NCBI GenBank assembly: GCA_964019155.1
Contig: OZ025240.1
Span: 45,564,274 to 45,628,273, forward strand
Origin: Osedax fenrisi
Taxonomy: Eukaryota; Annelida; Polychaeta; Sabellida; Siboglinidae
Length of the DNA: 64,000 bases
Direction: 5' to 3'
A program made the position numbers and the translations under genes. The notes under the pieces are model-generated. The model saw only the letters and a list, made by a program, of their open reading frames with translations, ran no database searches and was not told where the DNA came from. Positions 45,293-57,139 of this stretch are shown here, piece by piece; position 1 is the first letter of the stretch, and each line of letters begins with the position of its first letter.

Positions 45293-45565
45293 GGGTAAAA
45301 ATATACGTTCCACTAGGTGTTTATTTATGGGTAAAAATATACGTTCCACTAGGTGTTTATTAAGGGTAAAAATATACGTTCCACTAGGTGTTTAATCATG
45401 GGTAAAAATATACGTTCCACTAGGTGTTTATTAAGGGTAAAAATATACGTTCCACTAGGTGTTTAATCATGGGTAAAAATATACGTTCCACTAAGTGTTA
45501 TTTATGGGTAAAAATATACGTTCCACTAGGTGTTTATTTATGGGTAAAATAATATGTTCCACTAT
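45293..45565 (+). repeat. 35/36-bp minisatellite, ~8 units
   Basis: GGGTAAAAATATACGTTCCA followed by CTAGGTGTTTATT(TA) repeats with periods of 35 or 36. The last unit is altered to GGGTAAAATAATATGTTCCA, and that variant reappears inverted at about 45627-45652 (CCTAGTGGAACATATTATTT). Confidence 0.88.
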
Positions 45566-45652
45566 TGATTTTTTGTATGTAAAAGGAAACCGTTTCACAG
45601 CTCACAAACTACCTATGATTCGACCACCTAGTGGAACATATTATTTGACCTA

Positions 45653-46454
45653 TAATGTTACGTTGCGGCAACTAGATTCTGGTTGCTTGGGATCTATACA
45701 ATACACACGATTTTTTATTAATAACGTAATAAAGTATACATTAGGAAACTATTACATACTGATTATTAATATAAATTAAATAATAATTAATATATTGTAT
45801 TATTTATAATATATATAGCATATATCCTATATGCAAAGTTTAGAGAATATATGTCATTAATAAGTATTTAGTATTATAGTAACATTTATTTACTAACTAT
45901 ACGTATATATTTGAATACTATTTAATATTACATTATACTTTTTACATTATAATTTGAATACATTAATATTAATGTAGAGATTTGAAATTTGTATCCGAGT
46001 CTTCCATAAGAAGTTTGTTCATAAAATACCAATTGCATCGTTTTGTATCAATTATTTTACGACGAATAATAGAACAATGCAATATAGACAGCATTATTTT
46101 ATGAATAAAGATAAAAAGTTAGTATATTATTTAAATAATTTAGATATCAATATATTATTATAATTATATATTAATATGTTTTTATCATAATACATTATTT
46201 TATTATTTTAATATTTATATGTTAGTAATATTTTCACACTTGTCAATATATGATGATGATGATAATATTAAGTTTATTAGCACTAAAATAGGCTCATGTA
46301 GACCCCTTCGCTCGTGCGGGAAGAAAATAATAATAAAATAATAGTAATACGATAATAATTTAATAATAATATACATTCAATATATATGTTATAATATGTG
46401 TTATAATATTGATTAGTGAACATATATATATATATGTAATATATATCTAATATT

Positions 46455-46497
<43 letters not shown>

Positions 46498-46842
46498 AAT
46501 ATAGAAATATATAGAAATATAAATATAGATATTAAAAACGCAAATATAAAGAACATAAACTGTAGAAAATATTTTGTTAAGGTTTAGTTTTATTTTAGTG
46601 TAGCTATTTAACATCTCATATATTCTATTAATTTTAAATATATTCCATTTACTATTCACTACCATTCTACTACTTCTATTTTAATCCTATTATATTAAAA
46701 ATATAATTATTATGAATTATTAAAATTTATTTAACTTTTAAATAATCTGTTTGATTTGAACAATATATATATATATATAGGAAATTAAATTACCAATTAA
46801 AACCTAATTATAATTGTAGTATACTTATTTACGTATTATAAT
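45653..46842. other. AT-rich spacer with (TA)n at about 46459-46494
   Basis: No supported gene; open frames overlap TA repeats. Confidence 0.5.
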
Positions 46843-47329
46843 CATCGATATAAAGAAAGTGGATAAGCAATTGAATGTAGTGTATGGCACTTTCCGCTAC
46901 GAGCGCTGCAGTCGAAACCCACTATCTGGCCCACTACTTTGTATTTATAATAATATGTATTTATCATATATATATTGATAATCACTACCAATTTTAATGT
47001 ACTATCTATACTAAAAATAAAATTATATATTTAAAATACATAATATCAACATTCCTCGAAATTTTGTGTATTTAAATTGAAGATATAATACTATTTTATT
47101 GATTTTATTGATATTTATAATTTAAATCCATTGATATAGATAGAAGTCACTTTAATCTATTTCGACGAAAAGCCTACTGTTTTAATATTTGACATATATA
47201 ATATGACTAATATCCAATCAAAATCACTGATACCATTTTGTTAATTTATCGATAAAAGTGTCATTCACATGTCTATCTTTTACATGCATTGCGTGCGTCA
47301 ATTGCTTATCCACTTTCTTTATATCGATG
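46843..47329. mobile_element. hAT-like MITE, 32-bp perfect TIRs, 8-bp target duplication
   Basis: Both ends read CATCGATATAAAGAAAGTGG followed by ATAAGCAATTGA going inward, with no mismatch. The flanking ATTATAAT (46835-46842 and 47330-47337) is an 8-bp duplication that happens to be self-complementary, making the apparent inverted repeat 41 bases. No coding frame. An 8-bp duplication fits the hAT superfamily. The perfect ends suggest recent movement. Confidence 0.85.
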
Positions 47330-47657
47330 ATTATAATATGTACAAGTATACTATTACTTTAAATGAAGAATTAAAATTACGTTTTTCAAATTATAATCAA
47401 CATTATTTTTATTATTTTGAAAATAGATAAGAATATATATACATATATATATATATGTACAATATACTGACATATTAACAATATTACAACTATTGAAATT
47501 GAATAGAAACATAATATTATTTTAAGATTAAAAATTATAATTAAATTAATAGTATACACATATTTAATATTTGTATTAATTGTTAATAAGTATTAATGTA
47601 ATATTATATTAAGAATTTAATATGACACGTGACTAATACGAGATCTTAATTAATGAA

Positions 47658-48175
47658 CTAGATGTATTAATACAGACACCATATAACCAATCAGCGCACA
47701 GCTGGTGAACTTTTCGGATTTCCATACAAATCGAGTGCGGTATAATATTAATACCATGGTGCACCAATAAAGCTATATCTATAAATTATATTATTTAGAT
47801 ACTTAACTTGTATTATTAATTATTAAAATAAAAAAATTAATAAATTAATTACTAATTCAATTATATTAAATTATTCATAACATTAATTATAAATAATGTA
47901 ATTGTGATTTATCTGATGGTCCATCAATACTATATAGTTTATCTAGTGTTTAATATGGTGTCACTATTATAATACAGGGTTTCCGTATTCGGATATGAGT
48001 ACCTAATACGGACATCCCAATTATCTATTGAATAAAGGATTAAATACAATTTTAAAATCTCTATAATATTTATAATAATATAATATTAATATATTGTAAT
48101 TTTAGAATAAAAAAATTGAGTCATAATGTTAAGACCATTTATTGTTAAAGCGTTCGTATTATGTTACTTTCCCCC
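47658..48175. mobile_element. AATACGGACACT-family TIR element, left end missing
   Basis: Duplicate of the right two-thirds of the element at 6279-7134, ending GTTACTTTCCCCC before TA. The left part is replaced by unrelated sequence at the duplication breakpoint. Confidence 0.8.
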
Positions 48176-48530
48176 TACATATATAATACTCAATGAAGTA
48201 TTTATAATGTTATTCAACATAAACCGAACGAAATTTATTAATATGTAATATGATACCTATTAGATATGACATAAAATGGATATAATTGATTAATAACTAA
48301 TAAATACATGTAAACACATATTAAAGATTTAAATTCTAAACGAATTATTGATAGGTGATATAAAATGTATTTAGGCGAATCCTGTATATCAAATTAATAA
48401 TAAATCAAGGATGTAATTAAATTTATTGTTTAAAATGTATATAATAGAATATATATATATATATAATTAATTAATTATTTTGATAATTTAAATTAATTAT
48501 AATTTACATAAATGAAATTTCCACGAACAG

Positions 48531-48652
48531 CATTACATTTAAAATAGATAGAATGTGTATGCAGTACTATTATACAAACGAATGTGATGTATATTGCAAA
48601 TCTTCGCATACTTATACATGTGATAGAAAAGGCAATAGCGTATGCAATACAG
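48531..48652 (+). CDS. DSL-domain exon of Notch-ligand-like gene B
   Basis: Counterpart of 7489-7610, same length (122 bases), same splice sites (CACGAACAG before; ATACAG|GTTAAT after). All domain cysteines and YYY are kept. Residue differences from A are few: KIE to KID, and GKGNRVCNK to RKGNSVCNT. Preserved Cys and frame suggest that both copies were, at least for a time, under selection. Copy B joins to 190 codons in one frame. Confidence 0.87.
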
Positions 48653-49193
48653 GTTAATATGATGAAAACACATTCACTGTAATATCATTAATTACAAAAC
48701 AATACAATATATCTTATATGTGTTAAATATATTTTACAATATAATTCTTAATATTTTAATACAATAGATAACACATATATCATTATTTTATTATATTAAA
48801 TAGTATCTTAAATGTAATCTAAAAAAGTATATCTATATAGTATCTTAATAATAATAATAATTATTGATTATAAATCTATTTGATAATTATCTAGAAAGTT
48901 ATTGACATATAGACCAGTATACTATATGTAATTCAGTAACATTCATATAGTTATATTAATAATATTAATAATACTAAAAATAATACTTTAATTGTCATAT
49001 ATATATATATATGGAAACTATAGTTTCAACATCATAACTGTGGATTAAAACTTACACCACATTTAATTATTAATACACCATATTATTTCATATTATCATA
49101 TTGTTCGTATAGTTCTAATATATATATATATAGTTAATAACTATAGTTCTAATATATATACATATATATAATAATAATATGTATTCATTGAAA

Positions 49194-49233
<40 letters not shown>

Positions 49234-50446
49234 AATACAATACAAATAGCGGATACAACTGGACTCATCAAGAAATTATAGACTTATACATGTTATAAAT
49301 AACTGCGAGGGGCCCCTGGCAATACAATACAAATGGTAAAATTTTTTATCTTGTGTTTTGATTTATCGTTTATTACGATATTGATAAATATATTTATATA
49401 AGAGAAACTAGAACTGACAGGAGTCGAAACCGGGACCTCTGGCTTACTAGCTTTTGGTTGTGCCACTAAGCGATGACCCCCAACATATATACTACTAGAT
49501 TGATATAACTGATATGATTTTAAAGTAAAATCGTAGCATTATTTATTATATTAAATTATTTAATTCTATATATTTATATAATAATATTCAATAAATATAA
49601 GTACAATTTATGCACCTCTCTATACGATTAGGCACTCTATACTATTACTTACATATCGTTATATAATAGAGATAACTAATTCAATATTGGACACTTGAAG
49701 TAATACGAACTAAATAAAAATATAAATCTATAAAACTATCGGATTATAGTATTTAAAACATAAAACTTCGCTTATTTATACAGAATTAATATTCAACAAG
49801 AATACTACAAATAACGATGATTTTTGTGTTTAACTATACCCTTTTTTAAACCGTGTAAGAATAATGGATCGTGTACCACTATATATAATAATACACGGGT
49901 AAAATGTGTTGCTATGTTTAAATGCACATACTCACTTGATACATATTTAGATATTATACATTTACGAAAACCCATAATTATACTTATATAGGTACATTGT
50001 CTACATATATAAATATAATCTATATATATATATATTACTATTATTCGTTTACGATTTTCTTATATCAAGTATAAGTTAATTAAATATCTAACATTTTTTA
50101 CTGACAAAATAATTAAAATTATAAGTTTTGCCTGTTTTTGAAACATAACTGTATCTATGAAATATCTACAAATGTATTATCTGATCTAATGGCAAAACAT
50201 TGCATCAGCTATAACTGATGCATATTAGATTATGCTATGTATACATATTATAATATGATAATGTTACGAAACTCTACAACTATGCGAACACTAACTATGG
50301 CATTTTAGATATGGCATTCGATGACAAATAAAGTACCGAAAACATAAGCTTCTAAAGTATATTAGTTATTTTAGGTGTACTCAATTATAAAAATGGATAT
50401 ACTAAAAAGTGTGTAAAATAGCAATATTATGTTTAAAAAAGAAAAC

Positions 50447-50494
<48 letters not shown>

Positions 50495-50617
50495 TACTCT
50501 CTATTATTGTCAAGCTATATAAGTAAGATTAGGTGATACAAAATGTATAGTAAATTTATTAATGATAAATTAGTAGAATATAATAAAAAACTTGGATATA
50601 TATATAATATGTATACA

Positions 50618-50670
<53 letters not shown>

Positions 50671-50682
50671 TACTAAACCTAG
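48653..50682 (+). other. Intron between DSL and EGF-1 exons, copy B
   Basis: Collinear with copy A but without its satellite block; contains the tRNA-like repeat and (TA)n runs at about 49199-49230, 50449-50490 and 50623-50667. Confidence 0.75.
49408..49480 (-). repeat. tRNA-derived repeat, copy B
   Basis: Same as 9755-9828; the box B region is mutated (CGGTTTCGACTCC on the minus strand) and the start reads GGGGGTCATCGCTTAGTGG. Confidence 0.65.
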
Positions 50683-50847
50683 GTTATATTGGAAGCAGAT
50701 GCGAAAGGGACATCGACGAATGCAAAAGTAACCCATGTAATAATGATGCTAAATGCTATAATCATTTTAACTCTTACACTTGTAACTGTACAAAGTTTTA
50801 CCTGGGTATAAACTGTAATAAATACAATTTCTGCAAGGATAATCAAT
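50683..50847 (+). CDS. DSL end plus calcium-binding EGF exon, gene B
   Basis: Same 165-base exon as in copy A: YIGSRCERDIDEC, canonical EGF cysteines, NFCKDNQC. Changes: ETD to ERD, and INCDK to INCNK. The acceptor is AAACCTAG. The CAAT|GCTAGT end is identical to A, including the in-frame TAG just beyond, so the inferred GC donor is shared. Confidence 0.85.
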
Positions 50848-51468
50848 GCTAGTATATTACAGTAGTATTCATATGTGTAGCGGTATGGGTTACTTATAAC
50901 AGCTGTTATGATAACATAGATAAATTATTCATATACATATTCTCACGTGAATTAATTGAATACATTTATAAACAATGAATTAATATTATCGATATTAATA
51001 TAATTAGTTAATTATATATAATTTAATGTTGTCTTATTTATATTTATCTTTACTATTAATGGTGAAATATGTAATTATATATAATTTAATCTTGTATTAT
51101 TTGTATCTATAGTTAGTATTAATAATAAATAGGAATCTAATTAAATTATTGGAAATATGAAATATTAAATATATTTAAGATTCAAAAAATAAAAATATCG
51201 AAATATTACTTGTTATATACTTTTAAGAAAATCATGTTATATAAGTATTTATTTTATAATCTGTATATAATATTGGTATTATTTAAAATAATATTTAAAA
51301 AAAATTAATGATTACGATCCCACCTACACTTATATTAAGTAGGCTATTTTTAATTTAATAACATTTTATTTTGTATACATATTTAATTTAAATTCAATTA
51401 TAAATTTTCAATAAAATATTCACTATTATTAGTTAATTGCTTAGAGATTAACATTGTGTTAAATGCAG

Positions 51469-51555
51469 GTAAACACGAGTCTGCTTGTTTTAGCACGCAT
51501 AACACGTACCAATGCAAATGTGGAGAAAGATGGACTGGCGCATATTGTGAATGTG
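51469..51555 (+). CDS. Second EGF exon, gene B
   Basis: Same as 14015-14101 with one residue change, AYCEY to AYCEC, which adds an extra cysteine just outside the EGF fold. Acceptor AAATGCAG, donor TGTG|GTTAAT. Confidence 0.87.
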
Positions 51556-52311
51556 GTTAATTATTGAATATATATGCATGAATGAATGAATGAATAATAT
51601 TTATGTTATTTATATAATATAAAAAATAATTAATACATATGGCATATGTATACAATACAATATAGTTATATAATAAGTAAAAATGAACTTTTTAATAATA
51701 ATATGCTTTAGAGAAAGGATTCCATACACATATAAGAATTTTAGAACAAACACAAAATTATAATAACATAACTATTATAATATATAATGAAATTAAATTA
51801 CAAAGTGAATCAAATAGTACCAATCTCACGTGCGGCAAACATCTACTCACACCATGGCATTCCCGTATGGCCTTTATCGGCTACATGTCTAGGTATATTA
51901 GTCAACAAATATAATATTGCAATACACCATGGTGTATAATATATTTCTATCTTAGAAAACCGTAATATGGACGAATTATCGGTCATGTGTGCATGATATG
52001 AATAGCATTAAATACACGTAAGACAATAGTACTATAAGAAACAAGACGTAAATAATTAAAAAAATATATAGGTATAATCGAACAATAAAAAATAATAATA
52101 AATGTGAGTAATATAATAATAGCATAATAAATAAATAACATACCTATGAATATTGATTATATAAATGTATATAGAATATTCATTATTTTACTTTTTAAAA
52201 TTTTTAAAATGATATTATATTTATTAAATTATGACTATCATTAAATGTCATATTCAGGTAAAGTTAAGTTTATTTATAAGTTTGTGTAGGTATTAAATAA
52301 TGTGTACCTAT

Positions 52312-52362
<51 letters not shown>

Positions 52363-53151
52363 ACAACTTATTATGTACAGTATTATATAGAAATACAATA
52401 GGTTACCTACTATTTATAAAATATATATTTATATTATTTAAATAATCTATAAATATCTCTATAAATCTAAGATATTTATTATATATTTATATAAAAATCA
52501 ATTTCTAAATATCATTTGTTTTATAATAATATCGTAATTTGTAAGTGATATTATAATTTACTGTATACTATATATATAGTTATTTTACTTGAATTGTTAT
52601 ATTTAATTAATACTCATAACAATTGTTAACATATATTTATAAAGAGTATCCTTACCTGATGTTTCTATACATATATACTACCATTTATATACAATATCAT
52701 GCATCCTTTATTAATTATTCTCACTATTATCATATACACAATATATACAGTACACTTATGTAATTACATTTATTCACTTAGATCCTAATGAATTTCATAA
52801 AATGCATCATAATATATATTAATACCTTTGTGAATAGTTTATCAACACTAATTATGTATAATATACCGATAGCGCTAGATAAACATATACCTTTATTTAT
52901 ATAGACATATATACAGCTATAGCTCTATGAATATACCTAAGACTTTTACTCATTTCATATATAACCAATCACAACATATTTTATAATTATTTCTATACAT
53001 ATTCCATGAAATCGATTTCATGTGATAACACTATCGTACTTTATTTATTGCATAAATATATATTTATTATATATATATATATAATTAAAAACATAATTAA
53101 TAATCTGTGTATATTTATTTACGAATACTTTATATTATATCGGTTATTTAG
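51556..53151 (+). other. Intron upstream of stalk exon, copy B
   Basis: Collinear with A; (TA)n at about 52317-52359. Confidence 0.7.
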
Positions 53152-53199
53152 AAATATCTGAAGAAACTACTAACTTCTATGAAACTACGAAATCCTCAG
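53152..53199 (+). CDS. Extracellular stalk exon, gene B (single)
   Basis: Encodes the same EISEETTNFYETTKSS as stalk exon 1 of A, but the intron that follows matches the one after stalk exon 2 of A. It therefore looks like a recombinant left by deletion between two tandem exons. Phase 1-1, 48 bases. Confidence 0.75.
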
Positions 53200-53659
53200 G
53201 TTATTATGAATATATAATTATGAACATTTTCAGTTTATACATTATAGTTATTTACTGTTTATAAAATAAATATTGATATTAATGTAATCTATATTATCTA
53301 TATATTCTATTTAATAATTGTTGTTTACTTAATTGGTTATAAGTATTGATTGTTTGATCATATATATTTAGTTTTTATTATAGGTGTAAGTGTATCAAAG
53401 TCATACATTTATATTTTCACAAATATCTATGATAAAAAATACATATTTAACATGAATGTTCTGTTATTATAAATACTTAAACATGGCTAAATATTCCTAT
53501 CAGAATATTTATAATTGTGATAATTACATATGTAATGGATATATGTACATATTTAATTCAAATCTAACCTACATAATAATAACCAAATATAATTAATACA
53601 TATTATATATATATACTAATAATAATAATAATAATAATATAAAATGTAGGTATGCACAT

Positions 53660-53725
<66 letters not shown>

Positions 53726-54136
53726 GTTTTATATCTTTTGTGATTTAATTTAATAGACAATTGGTGTTCTTTTGATAAATTGACGAGAATTAGAATATAA
53801 AGTATGTGAAGTATATTTATAAATGCCCAATGTTCCTGATATATGACATATATCACATATAAATATTGATGGTATAATAATACGTAGATACCTACTAATA
53901 GTTAACTAATAACATATTATATAAAACTTACATGTACATAATATTAATTAAAAAAAGTATACTCTTATGAAAATAGAAATACTGTAACCATGTTAAGTAG
54001 TTATTTAGTAATTTATTACATCTAGCTTAATGAATTACTTAAAATAATATGTTATTATTGATTATATATTAAAATATAATAATATAAGTATAAATTTATA
54101 ATAACTTATTAAATTACAAACACTTGCTATTTACAG

Positions 54137-54288
54137 GACCTAACGACATCTCTACACCACCGGGTGATCAATATGTATTAGAGATTACGTTATATGTATT
54201 CTTTTTATTATGTTTAAATATTTATTTTTTATATTTATTAGTGGATCAAATCAAAAATAATAATAATAATAAAACAAATTTTCATTAA
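54137..54288 (+). CDS. Transmembrane exon with truncated tail, gene B
   Basis: Acceptor CTATTTACAG. Reads PNDISTPPGDQ, the membrane helix (YVFFLLCLNIYFLYLLV core), DQIK and five Asn, then KTNFH and stop TAA (54286-54288). Compared with A, a net one-base deletion just after the AAT run shifts the frame and removes about 27 tail residues; the rest of the A tail is still readable in another frame downstream. The ligand ectodomain and membrane anchor remain, so the product could still be displayed at the surface. Confidence 0.83.
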
Positions 54289-54852
54289 ATACAACATTTG
54301 GTGATAATATTTCAAAAAACCAAATGGGTACAACTATATTATCGAAATTATGAATAAATATATCATATAAAGCACAACATCTTTTTATTAATAATTAATA
54401 TGATTCCATAATATATATACATATATATATGAAATTAAATTAAATTATTTTATTTTTAAAAGAAACAGTTTGAATAATATATTAAATAAATAATCATCGG
54501 TGAATATAATAAAAAGCTCATTATAAAGAAATATTAAAAATATCTATATATAAATATATATATTAGCTTGCTTCGTTTAATCGTTTGTAGGAGAAGTTCG
54601 TTATGGAAATAATCTTGTGTTTTACATATTCATTAGTTTCATTCCTTTATCCCGGGAAATTTCCTGTTGGACTTTGTTCGATTGCTTGGATATTGTGTAT
54701 ACATGACTGAATTGATCATCCATGTCTAGTAACCATATATATGTATTGATAAAACAAGTGAATGGTACTACTTTTAATTTAACTTAATGTTAAACTTAAT
54801 TATTACTTTTGTTGATATGTTTGCTATTACATATAATATATAGGCGTATCAT
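54289..54852. other. 3' flank of gene B to end of duplication
   Basis: AT-rich; matches A flanks on both sides of the BovB-like LINE (17257-17310 and 18990-19426), so this is the LINE-free site. Confidence 0.7.
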
Positions 54853-54947
54853 AGCCGATAAATATCTTATGCAAAATTTATAGTATTCACAACATTAATT
54901 AGCATGTTAAGATATACTAATAGGAATATATATATATATATATATAT

Positions 54948-56465
54948 GGGAAAGTATCCGAATACGGATCGTGCCCGAATACGGACACTATCGTTATCTA
55001 ATAAACCATACATTCTACAAAAAATGTGTAATGAATAGAATATTCATAATTATATAAATAGTTTATAATAAGTATTTTTTATATTTTTTAATTATTTTAT
55101 ATATCCAATTAACTGATTTTTATTATTAACTTTTTAAATGAAAACAATTGTCTACTTAAAACCTTCTCAATCATATACAAATGTATTAATATAAAATATA
55201 AAAATATATTATTAATAACTAAAGCATTCAAATATTATATGCATAATTTATATATTTTATATCAAATATTAACTAAGTTAAAATATATATCTAGAGGACT
55301 TATTAATCCCTAATACGGACACTATTTGTGCCCTAAGACGGCCAGTGTCCGTCGGTCACCATATCAGCATGCAGCGTGTGTACTCTTCTAATTTTTATAA
55401 AAATCGCGTACGTTATCAAATTAATACCATCAGTTTATTAATACGTGTCATGATTATTATTTAGATAGTTAACTTGCAATTATTAATTAATAAAATAATA
55501 ACAAAATTACTAATTAAATTATATTAAATTAATAATAAAATTAATTGTAAGTAATTTAATTTTAGTGTATCTGATTATTTCATAAATACTATATAGTTTA
55601 TTCTAGTGGTATATAGGATTTCCGTATTATAATACAGGGTGTCCGTATTCTAACATAGATTCCGATTCTCTAATATCTATTAAATAAAAAGATTATATAC
55701 AATTTTAAATCACAATAATATCTATAATCATATAGTGGAAAGTCTCCGATTACCGACCCTAAATGATTATTTGTAATAACTTATTCAATATTAAATATAT
55801 TTAAGATTTTGTAATTAGGTTAATATTATGGCAATGAATAATGTGGCTATTTTAAATTGTTGATATAATTATTATTACAAGAATAAACAGGGGGGTCGGT
55901 AATCGGATACATGTGCCTAATACCGACCCCCTTCCCCTATTACCGACCCCCTAAAATAATCGTGGTATAAATAATTGTAATAATTATAATATCCAACAAA
56001 AAGAGTAGATATACATAAATATAATTAATTATAAAATACATGCAATTTATTTTTTATTGAATTTATGTTTTAATAGTAATATTAATTTTAATTTAAACTT
56101 TATAGTAATTATATTAAAATAGTATATATTATTATTTAATATGTATTTATCAACCTGTATGTATATAATCGACTGGAATCAAGAATCCTAAATCTATATC
56201 AATGATACACAAATAACTTACGACATATTTAAAAACAAAATACTTATTCATATTTATCTTTAAATTACTAACATTTCATGTATATATAATTTTTTGATAT
56301 CTCTTATAGTTACTGAGATACGATAGGGGATCGGTATTAGGAGGGGGTCAGTAATCAGAGACTTTCCCCTACTATTAAGATATTGTAATTTTTGAATAAT
56401 AATATTGAGTCATAAAATGTGAAGACTATTTATTGTTATAGTGTCTGTATTAGATTACTTTCTCC
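54948..56465. mobile_element. AATACGGACACT-family TIR element, copy with nested insertion
   Basis: Left GGGAAAGTATCCGAATACGG. The right end, reversed, is GGAGAAAGTAATCTAATACA. The inside has TATCTAATAAACCATA, GCCAGTGTCCGTCGGTCACC and ACAGGGTGTCCGTATTC. Interrupted near its right end by the element at 55735-56369. Confidence 0.78.
55735..56369. mobile_element. ATTACCGACCCC-family TIR element, compact full copy
   Basis: GTGGAAAGTCTCCGATTACC at the left; reversed right end GGGGAAAGTCTCTGATTACT; TA on both sides (55733-55734, 56370-56371). Internal GGGGGTCGGTAATCGGATAC...ATTACCGACCCCC repeats the end word. The TATCTCAGTAACTATAAG block sits near the right end. About 635 bases, no coding frame. 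Confidence 0.82.
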
Positions 56466-56504
56466 TAGTAACATTCTCATATGAATCAATTGAATCGATT
56501 AATA

Positions 56505-56615
56505 CCTTAAGCAGAAGCGACATACGAAATACGATTTGTGATGATGGATCGTGGTGAATTGAAGACAATTTCAAAATTGGGTCGAGCGAGAGCCTGACAA
56601 AAGTAAGTAAGTATA
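56505..56615 (+). mobile_element. LINE 3'-end fragment
   Basis: A G+C-richer stretch ending GAGCGAGAGCCTGACAAAAG followed by TAAGTAAGTA, a short-repeat tail like those of the RTE-type LINEs here. Too short to classify. Confidence 0.4.
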
Positions 56616-57103
56616 TGTTATATATTTAATTTTGTACATTATTTAAAATGTTTTATTTATTAATAATTAACAATTATTAATTGTATTAGTTATTATCAAT
56701 ATATAAATAAATATATAAAATTATTTACATATTTTATTAAATAAATTATATAATTTTTTGTTGATAGTTAATTTATCTTGTAAATCAAAAACAATTTTTG
56801 AATAAATGATAAGGTTAACCGTAACACTGTAGGATATGTTATATATGAAAAAAAAGTAATATAAATATACAAATATACCTTCAAAAATAAAAATTATCAG
56901 TACGTAATATTAGTGATTTTTCGATATATAATTTATATATATTATCTGTTAATTATAATATATGGGTAGGCAACATATTGTAAATTAATGAAGAATATCC
57001 CCATTTTCTTATTAAATATATATTTTAAATATAGGATTATATTTTTTGATATACATTGTTTGATTTCTGTAATGTATTTGTATTATCATTTAATTTCATA
57101 ATA

Positions 57104-57139
<36 letters not shown>

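Larger units (their letters stand above)
47658..54852 (+). repeat. Segmental duplication, copy B (of 6634-19426)
   Basis: Collinear with copy A but about 5.6 kb shorter because it lacks the later insertions in A. It begins inside an AATACGGACACT element, so the left breakpoint lies within a transposon. (TA)n lengths differ between copies (about 59 bases at 53662-53720 against about 24 at the matching site in A). Confidence 0.9.

Noticed and set aside
45495..45779. 94-codon frame with repeated MGK.I.ST
   Set aside because: Starts inside the 35/36-bp minisatellite; units have lengths not divisible by three, so no coding constraint.
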